Shown: in pieces, positions 1 through 6,117 of the stretch | How the letters are laid out: each line of letters opens with the position of its first letter | Position numbering within the stretch: the first letter of the stretch is position 1 | Assembly: GCA_020048295.1 (NCBI GenBank) | Contig: JAIFMT010000184.1 | Coordinates: 1-18,142 of the forward strand | Direction: 5' to 3' | DNA length: 18,142 bases | Origin: Rhodoferax sp. | Lineage (GTDB): Bacteria; Pseudomonadota; Gammaproteobacteria; Burkholderiales; Burkholderiaceae | Position numbers and translations under genes: made by a program | Notes under the pieces: generated by a model | Told to the model about the DNA's origin: nothing | Database searches by the model: none | The model's input: the letters and a program-made list of their open reading frames with translations, nothing else

Positions 1-522
1 GCTGGCCAGCTCGACTGGCGCATCAGCCCCTTCAAACACAAAGAGCTCAAACCGGGCAGCTGCGTTGCGTCGATAGACCTCCAGACGGGGTGTCTCGGTA
101 TCGAGCAGTGCGTACTCTTGCAAGCTGACAAGCTTTTGCAAGCTGAGAAATTTTTGTCCCCGGTCATACGCGGCGGTGGACGGTGACAGCACTTCCAGAA
201 TCAGCAGGGGCTCGTGCAGTGCCAGGGCGCCCATGTCGTGCAGATCGTGGGCGCTGCAGGTCACCACCACATCGGGATAAAACCAATGCTCGGTAGCGGT
301 TGCAGCCACCTTCACGTCGCCAGAAAAGACTCTGCAGGCTTTGCCCGCCAAGTGTGATTTGAATGCCAGAACGCTGGCCACGGTTGCCAGGTTATGTCGC
401 AACGTACCACCCGTCATGGCAAACACTTCACCATGAAAAAAATCATGTTTTTCAGTTTGTTGCAACTCCCAGGCAAGGTAATCGCGAGCGGTCAAAGTCT
501 GTTGGACTTGGGCTGAGGCCAT
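1..522 (-). CDS. Uma2-family (DUF820) nuclease-fold protein, C-terminus cut by window edge
   Basis: The minus strand is open from an ATG at 522-520 to the left edge, giving 174 residues without a stop. The translation has the hallmarks of the Uma2/DUF820 family, a PD-(D/E)xK restriction-endonuclease fold: an early segment YLAWE..Q, then F(F)HGEVFAMTGGTLRHN, a YPDVVV strand carrying the predicted metal-binding Asp, and LILEVLSPST with the predicted catalytic Glu, followed by YDRGQKF and SLQEYALLD. In this family the third acidic/Lys motif is often atypical, as here (EVLS rather than ExK). GGAG lies 8 bases before the ATG. The usual KF..YR..PSLQEY segment reads KFLSLQKLVSLQEY, a local SLQ duplication without a length change. 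Cellular role is unknown; many Uma2 genes occur singly and without a partner, as here. Family call is firm, activity is inference. Confidence 0.85.
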   Translation of the reverse strand, partial: MASAQVQQTLTARDYLAWELQQTEKHDFFHGEVFAMTGGTLRHNLATVASVLAFKSHLAGKACRVFSGDVKVAATATEHWFYPDVVVTCSAHDLHDMGALALHEPLLILEVLSPSTAAYDRGQKFLSLQKLVSLQEYALLDTETPRLEVYRRNAAARFELFVFEGADAPVELAS

Positions 523-588
523 GGCAAATCTCCGGTTCGATGTGCGTCAATTGTCGGGGAAGGCGGGTCTATTTGACGAAGCCAATCC

Positions 589-855
589 TTACCGCACAAA
601 ATCGCGTTGCCGGCCCCACGGATTTTTGTCGGCGCTGTTGTCTTTCACCAGTTTCTGGTGCGCCTCCTGGATGTTGAGGAGCGCAGTCAACACCTCGGGC
701 GGGAAGCCCTGGCGCGCGTGATCCCGGGTGTCGGCCAGCAACTTGGTGATGTACATGGCGGCCTCGGCATGGCCCCTGAGCAAGCCTAGCGCTTTGGCAA
801 CGGCTGGGAATTTGTCCGCCAGCAACAAAAAATCAGGGTCGAGTTGATCGGTCAT
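589..855 (-). CDS. Uncharacterised 88-residue soluble protein
   Basis: I do not recognise the family. The chosen start is the ATG at 855-853 (MTDQLDPDFLL), because AAGGAG at 866-861 sits five bases before it; an in-frame ATG at 891 would add 12 residues but lies inside the upstream gene and lacks such a site. The protein is mostly helical in appearance, with no signal peptide or membrane segment, a Leu/Ala-rich middle and a charged tail. The start is only 10 bases after the stop of the DUF6172 gene, and the ribosome binding site overlaps that stop, so the two are probably translated together. The stop TAA is at 591-589. The gene is supported by the start signal and operon spacing, not by a known domain. 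Confidence 0.7.
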   Translation of the reverse strand: MTDQLDPDFLLLADKFPAVAKALGLLRGHAEAAMYITKLLADTRDHARQGFPPEVLTALLNIQEAHQKLVKDNSADKNPWGRQRDFVR

Positions 856-865
856 GGGCACTCCT

Positions 866-1180
866 TCAAGTGGGCGCTTCGTCTTCATCACCTGTTGGAC
901 GAACTTTGCGAACCCTGGGTTTGGCGATCAGTTCCAGATAAAACGCGTCTGCACCTTCTTTGGCAGCCGCATCCATCAGCGCCGTGATGTTGGCAAAGTG
1001 AACGCCCACCGCCACGGCCTGACTGCTGCCAAACTTGCAGTCAAAGTCCCAAAAATCAACGCCTGCAGGCAAGGCCTTGTTGCGCTCGCGCTTGATGTAC
1101 TGGCGAATTTCGTGTTTGGTGGCCTCCAGCACACGGTCGCGTGGTTTGTTTTCGATGTTGAGTTTGAATGTTTTCTTCAC
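866..1180 (-). CDS. DUF6172 family protein
   Basis: A 104-residue protein from a GTG at 1180-1178 that reads V/M-KKTFKLNIENKPRDRVLEATKHE, then KYxKRER-like IRQYIKRERNKALP and GVDFWDFDCKFG, which I recognise as the conserved pattern of DUF6172. The GTG is preferred over an in-frame start at 1207 because AAAGGA lies four bases upstream and because family members begin with MKKTF. The protein is small, highly charged and cytoplasmic in appearance, with the tail ending in an acidic stretch (GDEDEAPT). No biochemical function is established for the family that I know of. It is the first gene of a minus-strand pair with the 88-residue protein, and is divergent from the helicase gene across about 190 bases. 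Confidence 0.8.
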   Translation of the reverse strand: MKKTFKLNIENKPRDRVLEATKHEIRQYIKRERNKALPAGVDFWDFDCKFGSSQAVAVGVHFANITALMDAAAKEGADAFYLELIAKPRVRKVRPTGDEDEAPT

Positions 1181-1372
1181 AATGTCCTTTGAATCAGTCC
1201 GAACCACACCTGTTACGGCCGGCTTCGCACAGGCTGACGATTATGCAGTTTGGCACAGACTCTTGTTGGCCGTGTCAGCAGCGCGCGGCGCGGGCCACCG
1301 AGCGTAAACTGCGCCCACCCATTGCATGCCATTGGCTACCCCAGCCAGCCGCACCTGAGCCACCCCATCACC

Positions 1373-2629
1373 ATGAATTTTTCCACCCTGGGCCTGTCGC
1401 CCGCCTTGCTGGCCGCCACGACCGCGCTCGGCTACACCCACCCGACGCCAATTCAAGCCGCTGCGATTGCGCCAGCCCTGGCGGGTCAGGACATTCTGGG
1501 TTCGGCGCAGACGGGTTCTGGCAAAACACTGGCCTTTGCGTTGCCCTTGCTGCAGCACCTGCGGCCTACCGTGCAACGCCCCCGCTGCGTGCAAGCGCTG
1601 GTGCTGGTGCCCACGCGCGAACTGGCGGTACAGGTGGGCGAGGTGATTGCGGCGCTGGCCCGGCACTTGCCCCAACCCGCCCGGGTGTCGGTGCTGTTTG
1701 GCGGCGTGTCGATCAACCCGCAGATGCTGCGGCTGCGCGGTGGCACCGATGTGGTGGTGGCCACACCCGGACGTTTGCTGGATTTGCTGGCACACAAGGC
1801 CTTGTCGTTGGCAGGCACCTCGCTGCTGGTGCTCGATGAAGCCGACCGCATGCTGGACCTGGGCTTTGCCGACGAACTGGCGCAACTGCTGGCGCTGCTG
1901 CCGTCGCAACGGCAAAGCCTGTTTTTTTCAGCCACCTTCAGCCCGGCAGTGCAGGCACTGGCCAATAGCCTGCTGCGTTCGCCGGTGCGGGTGGCGGTGC
2001 AGGGACCGGCATTGCAGCCCATCGAGATCGTGCAGCGCGCCCTGGCCGTGGACGGTGCCCGGCGCACAGCGTTGTTGCGCCACTTGATTGCCGATCAACG
2101 GTGGCCGCGCGTGCTGGTGTTTGTGGCCACCAAATACGCCGCCGAGGTGGTGGCCGACAAACTGCGCCGTGCCGGACTGACGGCAGAACCGTTTCATGGC
2201 GAACTCAGCCAGGGCAAGCGCACTCAGGTACTGACTGACTTCAAGGCGAGTCGCCTGACTGCCATGGTGGCCACCGACATGGCCGCGCGTGGGCTCGACA
2301 TAGCCGGGCTGCCGGTAGTGGTAAATTTTGACCTGCCCAGGTCCACGCAAGACTACACCCACCGCATTGGTCGCACCGGGCGCGCCGGTGAGCCTGGTCT
2401 GGCGCTGAGCTTTGTCAGCGCCGCCACGCAGGCGCATTGGCGATTGATTGACAAGCGCCAACAGCTCAACCTGACGCTGGAAACCGTGGCCGGCTTTGAG
2501 CCCACCGAAGTGGCGCCCGCTGCGTCCTCCGACCCCAATGCCAGTGGCAACGGCGGCATCAAGGGGCTGCGACCCAGCAAAAAAGACCGGCTGCGTGCAG
2601 CGAATGCTGTTGCGGTAAAACTGTCCTGA
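1373..2629 (+). CDS. rhlE: DEAD-box ATP-dependent RNA helicase, RhlE-like
   Basis: A 418-residue helicase with all superfamily 2 DEAD-box motifs in order: Q motif FSTLGLSPALL..PTPIQ (3-28), motif I AQTGSGKT (45-52), Ia PTRELAVQ (80-87), Ib TPGRLLD (131-137), motif II DEAD (155-158), motif III SAT (186-188), VFVATK (249-254), motif V TDMAARGLDI (301-310) and motif VI HRIGRTGRAG (330-339). It should unwind or remodel RNA duplexes with ATP, typically in ribosome assembly or RNA decay in the cytoplasm. The start at 1373 is chosen because the Q motif must be near the N-terminus; the frame is open further upstream to 1250 but that part has no family similarity. The C-terminal tail (about 375-418) is short and ends in PSKKDRLRAAN, lacking the long basic or RNA-binding extensions of DbpA, DeaD or SrmB, which favours RhlE. 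The subfamily name is inference. Confidence 0.9.
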   Translation: MNFSTLGLSPALLAATTALGYTHPTPIQAAAIAPALAGQDILGSAQTGSGKTLAFALPLLQHLRPTVQRPRCVQALVLVPTRELAVQVGEVIAALARHLPQPARVSVLFGGVSINPQMLRLRGGTDVVVATPGRLLDLLAHKALSLAGTSLLVLDEADRMLDLGFADELAQLLALLPSQRQSLFFSATFSPAVQALANSLLRSPVRVAVQGPALQPIEIVQRALAVDGARRTALLRHLIADQRWPRVLVFVATKYAAEVVADKLRRAGLTAEPFHGELSQGKRTQVLTDFKASRLTAMVATDMAARGLDIAGLPVVVNFDLPRSTQDYTHRIGRTGRAGEPGLALSFVSAATQAHWRLIDKRQQLNLTLETVAGFEPTEVAPAASSDPNASGNGGIKGLRPSKKDRLRAANAVAVKLS

Positions 2630-2643
2630 ATTTCACCGTCGTC

Positions 2644-2649
2644 TAAAAT
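2644..2649 (+). promoter_or_regulatory. Candidate -10 element before the small exported protein gene
   Basis: TAAAAT matches the sigma-70 -10 consensus at five of six positions in a GC-rich context, 35 bases before the preferred ATG and just past the helicase stop. The hexamer 17 bases upstream (CTGTCC, 2621-2626) is a poor -35. It suggests the small gene has its own transcription start, but is weak on its own. Confidence 0.3.
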
Positions 2650-2684
2650 TGCGATTCCTTTCCAACAGCCTCTGGATGAACACC

Positions 2685-3038
2685 ATGAACCGCTGCCTTC
2701 GATTCTCAAAACACCTGCTGGCCGGTGCCGCGCTAGCCAGTCTGGCGGTCCTGACCGCTGCGCCGCTGGCCGCGCAAGTCTTGCAGCGGCAGTTTCCAGC
2801 GGCCGCGCTGCGCGGCACGCTGCAGGTCACCACCCCACCCGACATCCTGATCAATGGCCACCCAGCCCGCCTGTCGCCCGGTGCGCGCATCAAGGGCACG
2901 ACCAACACGCTGGTGATGTCGGCCAGCCTGGCGGGGCAGTCTGTGCTGGTCAACTACATGCGCGACGGCCAGGGCCTGGTGCATGAGGTGTGGCTGCTGA
3001 CCGACGCAGAAGCCCAGGAAAAGCGCGACAGCGAATAG
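2685..3038 (+). CDS. Small exported protein of unknown function
   Basis: A 117-residue protein with a typical Sec signal peptide: basic n-region [10 protein letters not shown], hydrophobic stretch [20 protein letters not shown] and a predicted cleavage before Q31. The mature part (about 87 residues) holds [22 protein letters not shown], then a G/T/N-rich segment, [19 protein letters not shown] and a charged tail. I do not recognise a named domain; the pattern of short beta-strand-like segments suggests a small periplasmic beta protein. Two starts are possible, ATG 2676 and ATG 2685; the second is chosen because it directly starts the n-region and because GGA stands nine bases before it, but neither has a strong ribosome binding site. 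It lies 55 bases after the helicase gene and upstream of miaB, and probably has its own promoter. Confidence 0.7.
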   Translation: MNRCLRFSKHLLAGAALASLAVLTAAPLAAQVLQRQFPAAALRGTLQVTTPPDILINGHPARLSPGARIKGTTNTLVMSASLAGQSVLVNYMRDGQGLVHEVWLLTDAEAQEKRDSE

Positions 3039-3075
3039 GTCTGCCACTTGCTGCGCCTTGGCCTATGGCCCGCAG

Positions 3076-3155
3076 AATTGGGCTACAAGAGCCCAATTTG
3101 GTGACTACTCGCCGGCGGACCTGGCAGCCTTGGGCCAAATTGGGAACCGACCCAA
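3076..3155 (+). promoter_or_regulatory. Cluster of overlapping inverted repeats in the region before miaB
   Basis: Four segments can pair in a 1:2, 2:3, 3:4 fashion. Segment 1 AATTGGGCT (3076-3084) pairs perfectly with segment 2 AGCCCAATT (3090-3098) around a five-base loop. Segment 2 in the register CCCAATTTGG (3092-3101) is also the exact reverse complement of CCAAATTGGG (3135-3144). TTGGG (3140-3144) can in turn pair with CCCAA (3151-3155). The topology resembles an attenuator, but there is no T-run after any of the stems and no obvious leader peptide, so a role in RNA folding is inference only. It may instead be a decayed repeat. Confidence 0.4.
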
Positions 3156-3217
3156 AATCTGCTACAGCGCTGGTTTCAAGCGGCTGGTGACAGCACTCCA
3201 TAAATTTAGAAGAAATA

Positions 3218-3253
3218 GGGCTATAGCCCATATACAGCAAGCGCTACCAGCTA
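3218..3253 (-). repeat. Dispersed short repeat, copy A (TAGCT-N18-GGGCTA family)
   Basis: Read on the minus strand, TAGCTG (3253-3248) is followed by 18 bases and GGGCTA (3229-3224), continuing to give the 12-bp perfect palindrome GGGCTATAGCCC (3218-3229). Two further copies with the same 18-base spacing occur at 9578-9607 and 15773-15802. It lies 26 bases before the miaB start, in an AT-rich patch, so it should be within the miaB leader or promoter. I associate this type of short element with Comamonadaceae intergenic DNA, from memory. Confidence 0.65.
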
Positions 3254-3279
3254 CATATTTAATATCAATCGACACGACC

Positions 3280-4665
3280 ATGAGCAAAAAAGTATTTATC
3301 AAAACCTACGGCTGCCAGATGAACGAGTACGACTCGGACAAGATGAGCGACGTGCTGGGCGCGGCGCAAGGGTATGAGCCCACCGACAACGTCGAAGAGG
3401 CGGACCTGATCTTGTTCAACACCTGCTCGGTGCGCGAAAAGGCGCAAGAAAAGGTGTTCTCAGACCTCGGCCGTGTCAAGCACCTGAAGAAAAAGGGCGC
3501 GCTGATTGGTGTCGGCGGCTGCGTGGCCAGCCAGGAGGGCGCGGCCATCATCGAGCGCGCACCGTATGTGGATGTGGTGTTTGGCCCGCAAACCCTGCAC
3601 CGGTTGCCGCAGATGCTGATTGAGCGTGCGCGGCTGAACCGCGCGCAGGTGGATGTCAGCTTTCCCGAGATCGAAAAGTTTGACCACCTGCCGGTGGCGC
3701 GGGTGCAAGGCGCCAGCGCCTTTGTCAGCATCATGGAAGGCTGCTCCAAATACTGCAGCTACTGCGTGGTGCCCTACACGCGCGGTGAAGAGGTGCACCG
3801 GCCGTTTGAAGACGTGCTGGTGGAGGTGGCGGGCCTGGCCGACCAGGGCGTGAAAGAAATCACCTTGCTGGGGCAAAACGTCAACGCCTGGCGCGCCCCC
3901 ATGACCAGTCACGCCAGCGGCGCCGGTCACCACCTTGAAATGGCCGACTTTGCCACCCTGCTGGACTATGTGGCCGATATTCCTGGCATTGAGCGCATTC
4001 GCTATGTGACAAGCCACCCCAACGAATTCACACCGTCGCTGATTGCTGCTTACGGCAAGATTCCCAAGCTCGTCAGCCACCTGCACCTGCCGGTGCAGCA
4101 CGGCAGCGACCGCATTCTGGCGGCCATGAAGCGTGGCTACACCGCACTGGAATACAAGAGTACGGTGCGCAAGCTGCGCGCGGTACGCCCCGATATGTCG
4201 ATGAGCAGCGACTTCATCGTCGGCTTTCCGGGTGAAACCGAGGACGACCACCGCCAGATGATGCGGCTGATCGACGAGGTGGGCTTTGACAACAGTTTCA
4301 GCTTCATCTTCAGCCCGCGCCCCGGCACACCGGCGGCCAATTTGCCCGATGACACGCCGCACGAAGTCAAGCTGCGCCGGCTGCAAGAGGTGCAAGCCGC
4401 CATCAACGACGGCATCCGGTGCATCAGCGAGAGCCGGCTGGGAACGGTGCAGCGCATTCTGGTGGAAGGCACGTCCAAGCGCGACAGCACCGAGCTGATG
4501 GGCCGCACCGAGTGCAATCGGGTCGTCAACTTTGTCGGTGAGCCGCAGCTGATCGGGCAGATGGTGCACGTCAACATCACCGAGACCCGACCCTTCACGC
4601 TGCGCGGCGAGGTGCTGGCACCAGCATCGGATGCCTGGACTGCTGCACGCCAACCTCCCTTGTAA
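3280..4665 (+). CDS. miaB: tRNA-2-methylthio-N6-dimethylallyladenosine synthase MiaB
   Basis: A 461-residue radical-SAM methylthiotransferase that converts i6A37 to ms2i6A37 in tRNAs reading UNN codons, using SAM and two 4Fe-4S clusters. The N-terminal methylthiotransferase domain supplies cluster ligands Cys12 ([10 protein letters not shown]), Cys49 (NTCSVREKA) and Cys81 (GGCVASQEG). The radical-SAM core has CSKYCSYC with Cys155, Cys159 and Cys162. Later motifs are [10 protein letters not shown] (about 195-204), HLPVQHGSD (269-277), [13 protein letters not shown] (311-323) and [10 protein letters not shown] (344-353), followed by a C-terminal TRAM domain (about 385-448). The [13 protein letters not shown] start at 3280 fits the family length; the frame is open for 74 codons upstream, but that stretch holds repeats and no family sequence. 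No good Shine-Dalgarno sequence is visible before the ATG. It is followed after 15 bases by the DUF2721 gene. Confidence 0.97.
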   Translation: MSKKVFIKTYGCQMNEYDSDKMSDVLGAAQGYEPTDNVEEADLILFNTCSVREKAQEKVFSDLGRVKHLKKKGALIGVGGCVASQEGAAIIERAPYVDVVFGPQTLHRLPQMLIERARLNRAQVDVSFPEIEKFDHLPVARVQGASAFVSIMEGCSKYCSYCVVPYTRGEEVHRPFEDVLVEVAGLADQGVKEITLLGQNVNAWRAPMTSHASGAGHHLEMADFATLLDYVADIPGIERIRYVTSHPNEFTPSLIAAYGKIPKLVSHLHLPVQHGSDRILAAMKRGYTALEYKSTVRKLRAVRPDMSMSSDFIVGFPGETEDDHRQMMRLIDEVGFDNSFSFIFSPRPGTPAANLPDDTPHEVKLRRLQEVQAAINDGIRCISESRLGTVQRILVEGTSKRDSTELMGRTECNRVVNFVGEPQLIGQMVHVNITETRPFTLRGEVLAPASDAWTAARQPPL

Positions 4666-4680
4666 AAAACCGAGCACGCC

Positions 4681-5133
4681 ATGTTTTTTTCCACCGACCT
4701 CGACACCATCACCCACGGCATCCAGCTGGCCGTGGCACCGGTGTTTTTGTTGACCGCAGTGGCGGGCATGATCGGCACCGCCGCCGGTCGGCTGGCGCGC
4801 ATCATTGACCGCGCACGGGTGGTTGAAGCCCTGATTGATGCCGCTCCCGCCAACCACTTGATGTTGCCGGCGTTTGGCGAGTTGCGGCAACTGCGCCGAC
4901 GCGGCACCCTGGTCAACACCTGCATTGCGCTGCTGACGTTCTGCGCCATCATGATCGGGCTGACGATCGTGACGCTGTTTCTTGGCGAGACCACGGCGCT
5001 GCAGATGTTCCACATCGCCACCGCGCTGTTTCTGGGCGGTGTCAGTTTTTTTCTGCTGGCGCTGCTGTGCTTTCTGGCCGAGACGCTGATTGCCACCCAG
5101 GTGCTCAAGTTCAGACGCCCTGATCGGCGCTAG
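4681..5133 (+). CDS. DUF2721 family inner-membrane protein
   Basis: A 150-residue integral membrane protein. Three hydrophobic segments are visible, roughly residues 14-34 (IQLAVAPVFLLTAVAGMIG), 78-101 (VNTCIALLTFCAIMIGLTIVTLF) and 110-138 (FHIATALFLGGVSFFLLALLC). Between the first two lies a charged cytoplasmic-type loop with the RLARIIDRAR and ELRQLRRRG segments that characterise DUF2721. No catalytic residues or transport signature are apparent and the function is not known. The ATG at 4681 is 15 bases after the miaB stop, so co-transcription with miaB is likely, although the start has no strong ribosome binding site. The gene ends at TAG 5131-5133 with a 207-base gap before the next gene. 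Confidence 0.88.
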   Translation: MFFSTDLDTITHGIQLAVAPVFLLTAVAGMIGTAAGRLARIIDRARVVEALIDAAPANHLMLPAFGELRQLRRRGTLVNTCIALLTFCAIMIGLTIVTLFLGETTALQMFHIATALFLGGVSFFLLALLCFLAETLIATQVLKFRRPDRR

Positions 5134-5340
5134 GCAAGCCGCACCCGGGCTGCAACCCGTATGTGCCTGCGCACCGGCGAGTCGATGGTTTGAGGTCCGT
5201 GCAGTCATGACACCATCAGCCTGTCGCGTCCGAATATTTGCGCTGGTCTGTCAACCAAAATTGTGCGTCAGGCGTTGAAAGCCCACCTTCGCTAAATCCT
5301 TGAAGGTTTCTTGTCCAAACTAACTCCCGGAAATTGAAAC

Positions 5341-5562
5341 ATGAACAAACTCCTCGCTGCCCTGATCGCTGGTCTTTTCGCCGTTGGCTCTTTCGCTGCT
5401 GCGTCGGCTCCTGAAGCCGCTCCTGCCAAAGCAGCTGAAAAGATGGAAGCCAAGGCTGAAAAGAAAGCTGAAGCACCTGCTGCTGACGCATCGGCACCTG
5501 CCAAGAAAGTCAAGAAAGCTAAGAAAGCCAAGAAGGCTGCCTCTGCGGCCTCTGCTGCCTAA
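5341..5562 (+). CDS. Small exported alanine/lysine-rich protein
   Basis: A 73-residue protein: signal peptide MNKLLAALIAGLFAVGSFAA with likely cleavage near residues 20-23, then a mature tail made almost only of Ala, Lys, Glu and Pro (EKMEAKAEKKAE), ending in the repeated KKAKKAKKA pattern and an Ala/Ser tail. No globular domain is expected; the mature part would be a disordered, strongly basic periplasmic peptide. Its alanine codons are often GCT, unlike the GCC/GCG preference of neighbouring genes, which may indicate strong expression. It is a single-gene unit, with a 207-base gap before it and a clear intrinsic terminator after it. A similar exported AK-rich type is common in Burkholderiales as hypothetical proteins; the function is unknown to me. 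Confidence 0.8.
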   Translation: MNKLLAALIAGLFAVGSFAAASAPEAAPAKAAEKMEAKAEKKAEAPAADASAPAKKVKKAKKAKKAASAASAA

Positions 5563-5595
5563 TTTCCAGTCAGGCATCATTGCTTGAATCCAGAG

Positions 5596-5618
5596 GCCCG
5601 CTGATGCGGGCTTTTTTT
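5596..5618 (+). terminator. Intrinsic terminator after the Ala/Lys-rich gene
   Basis: A perfect six-bp GC stem GCCCGC (5596-5601) and GCGGGC (5606-5611) with loop TGAT is followed at once by seven T residues (5612-5618). This is the best rho-independent terminator in the window and lies 33 bases after the stop codon. Confidence 0.93.
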
Positions 5619-5628
5619 CGTGCTGCGG

Positions 5629-5658
5629 TTCACACTGTCCACTTCGATGCGTCAAAAT
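5629..5658 (+). promoter_or_regulatory. Candidate promoter of the DUF192 gene
   Basis: TTCACA (5629-5634, five of six matches to the -35 consensus) and CAAAAT (5653-5658, four of six to the -10) are 18 bases apart. The predicted transcription start would fall at about 5665, which is the ATG itself, suggesting a leaderless or nearly leaderless message. It lies directly after the intrinsic terminator, as expected for a new transcription unit. Confidence 0.45.
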
Positions 5659-5664
5659 TGCACC

Positions 5665-6117
5665 ATGAAACTACTAATGACCGGACTCTTTGCACTGCTG
5701 GGCGCGTGTGCCAACGTCAGTTTTGCGCAGGGCGCAGCGCAACTTGAATTGCCGCGCACCCAAATCACGGCAGGCATGTACCTGATCGACACCCAGGTAG
5801 CCGCCACCCCGCAACAGCGTGAAGTGGGTCTGATGTTCCGGGAACGCATGCCGCAATCTGAAGGCATGCTGTTTGTCTTCGACCGCCCCAGTGAACAGTG
5901 TTTCTGGATGAAAAACACCCTGATCCCGCTGACCGCCGCCTTTGTGGCCGACGACGGCCGTATCGTCAATCTGGCCGACATGAAGCCGCTCAGCACTGAA
6001 TCACATTGCTCCAAACAACCGGTACGCTATGTGCTGGAGATGAATCAAGGCTGGTTTCTGAAAAAAGGCATCAAGGCGGGTTTCAAACTCGGTGGCCGGC
6101 CGTTTGACAGCCAATAG
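5665..6117 (+). CDS. DUF192 family exported protein
   Basis: A 150-residue DUF192 protein. The conserved domain runs from about residue 38 to 147 with QREVGLMFRERMPQSEGMLFVF (51-72), the signature CFWMKNTLIPLTAAFV (79-94), DDGRIVNL and the final YVLEMNQGWFLKKGIKAG (122-139). The N-terminus MKLLMTGLFALLGAC..SFAQ is a signal sequence; LGAC at 12-15 could be a lipobox giving a lipoprotein with Cys15, or signal peptidase I could cut near SFAQ (about 21-22). Start 5665 is chosen because it begins this signal; there is no visible Shine-Dalgarno sequence. The family is usually encoded in Proteobacteria as a secreted small beta-fold protein of unknown activity. Its end overlaps the putative GTG start of the MATE gene by 26 bases, so the two are probably translated from one message. 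Confidence 0.9.
   Translation: MKLLMTGLFALLGACANVSFAQGAAQLELPRTQITAGMYLIDTQVAATPQQREVGLMFRERMPQSEGMLFVFDRPSEQCFWMKNTLIPLTAAFVADDGRIVNLADMKPLSTESHCSKQPVRYVLEMNQGWFLKKGIKAGFKLGGRPFDSQ

Noticed and set aside
1250..1372. Extended N-terminus of the helicase
   Set aside because: The added 41 residues have no helicase similarity and would precede the Q motif unusually far; ATG 1373 gives the normal start.
3058..3279. N-terminal extension of MiaB through the open frame upstream
   Set aside because: The extra 74 codons cover inverted repeats and a dispersed repeat and have no family similarity; MiaB proteins start at the [17 protein letters not shown] segment.
3460..5208. Long minus-strand open frame (582 codons) opposite miaB and the DUF2721 gene
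   Set aside because: It is Gln/His/Arg-rich with no domain, and it is antisense to two clearly conserved genes; GC-rich third positions explain its length.
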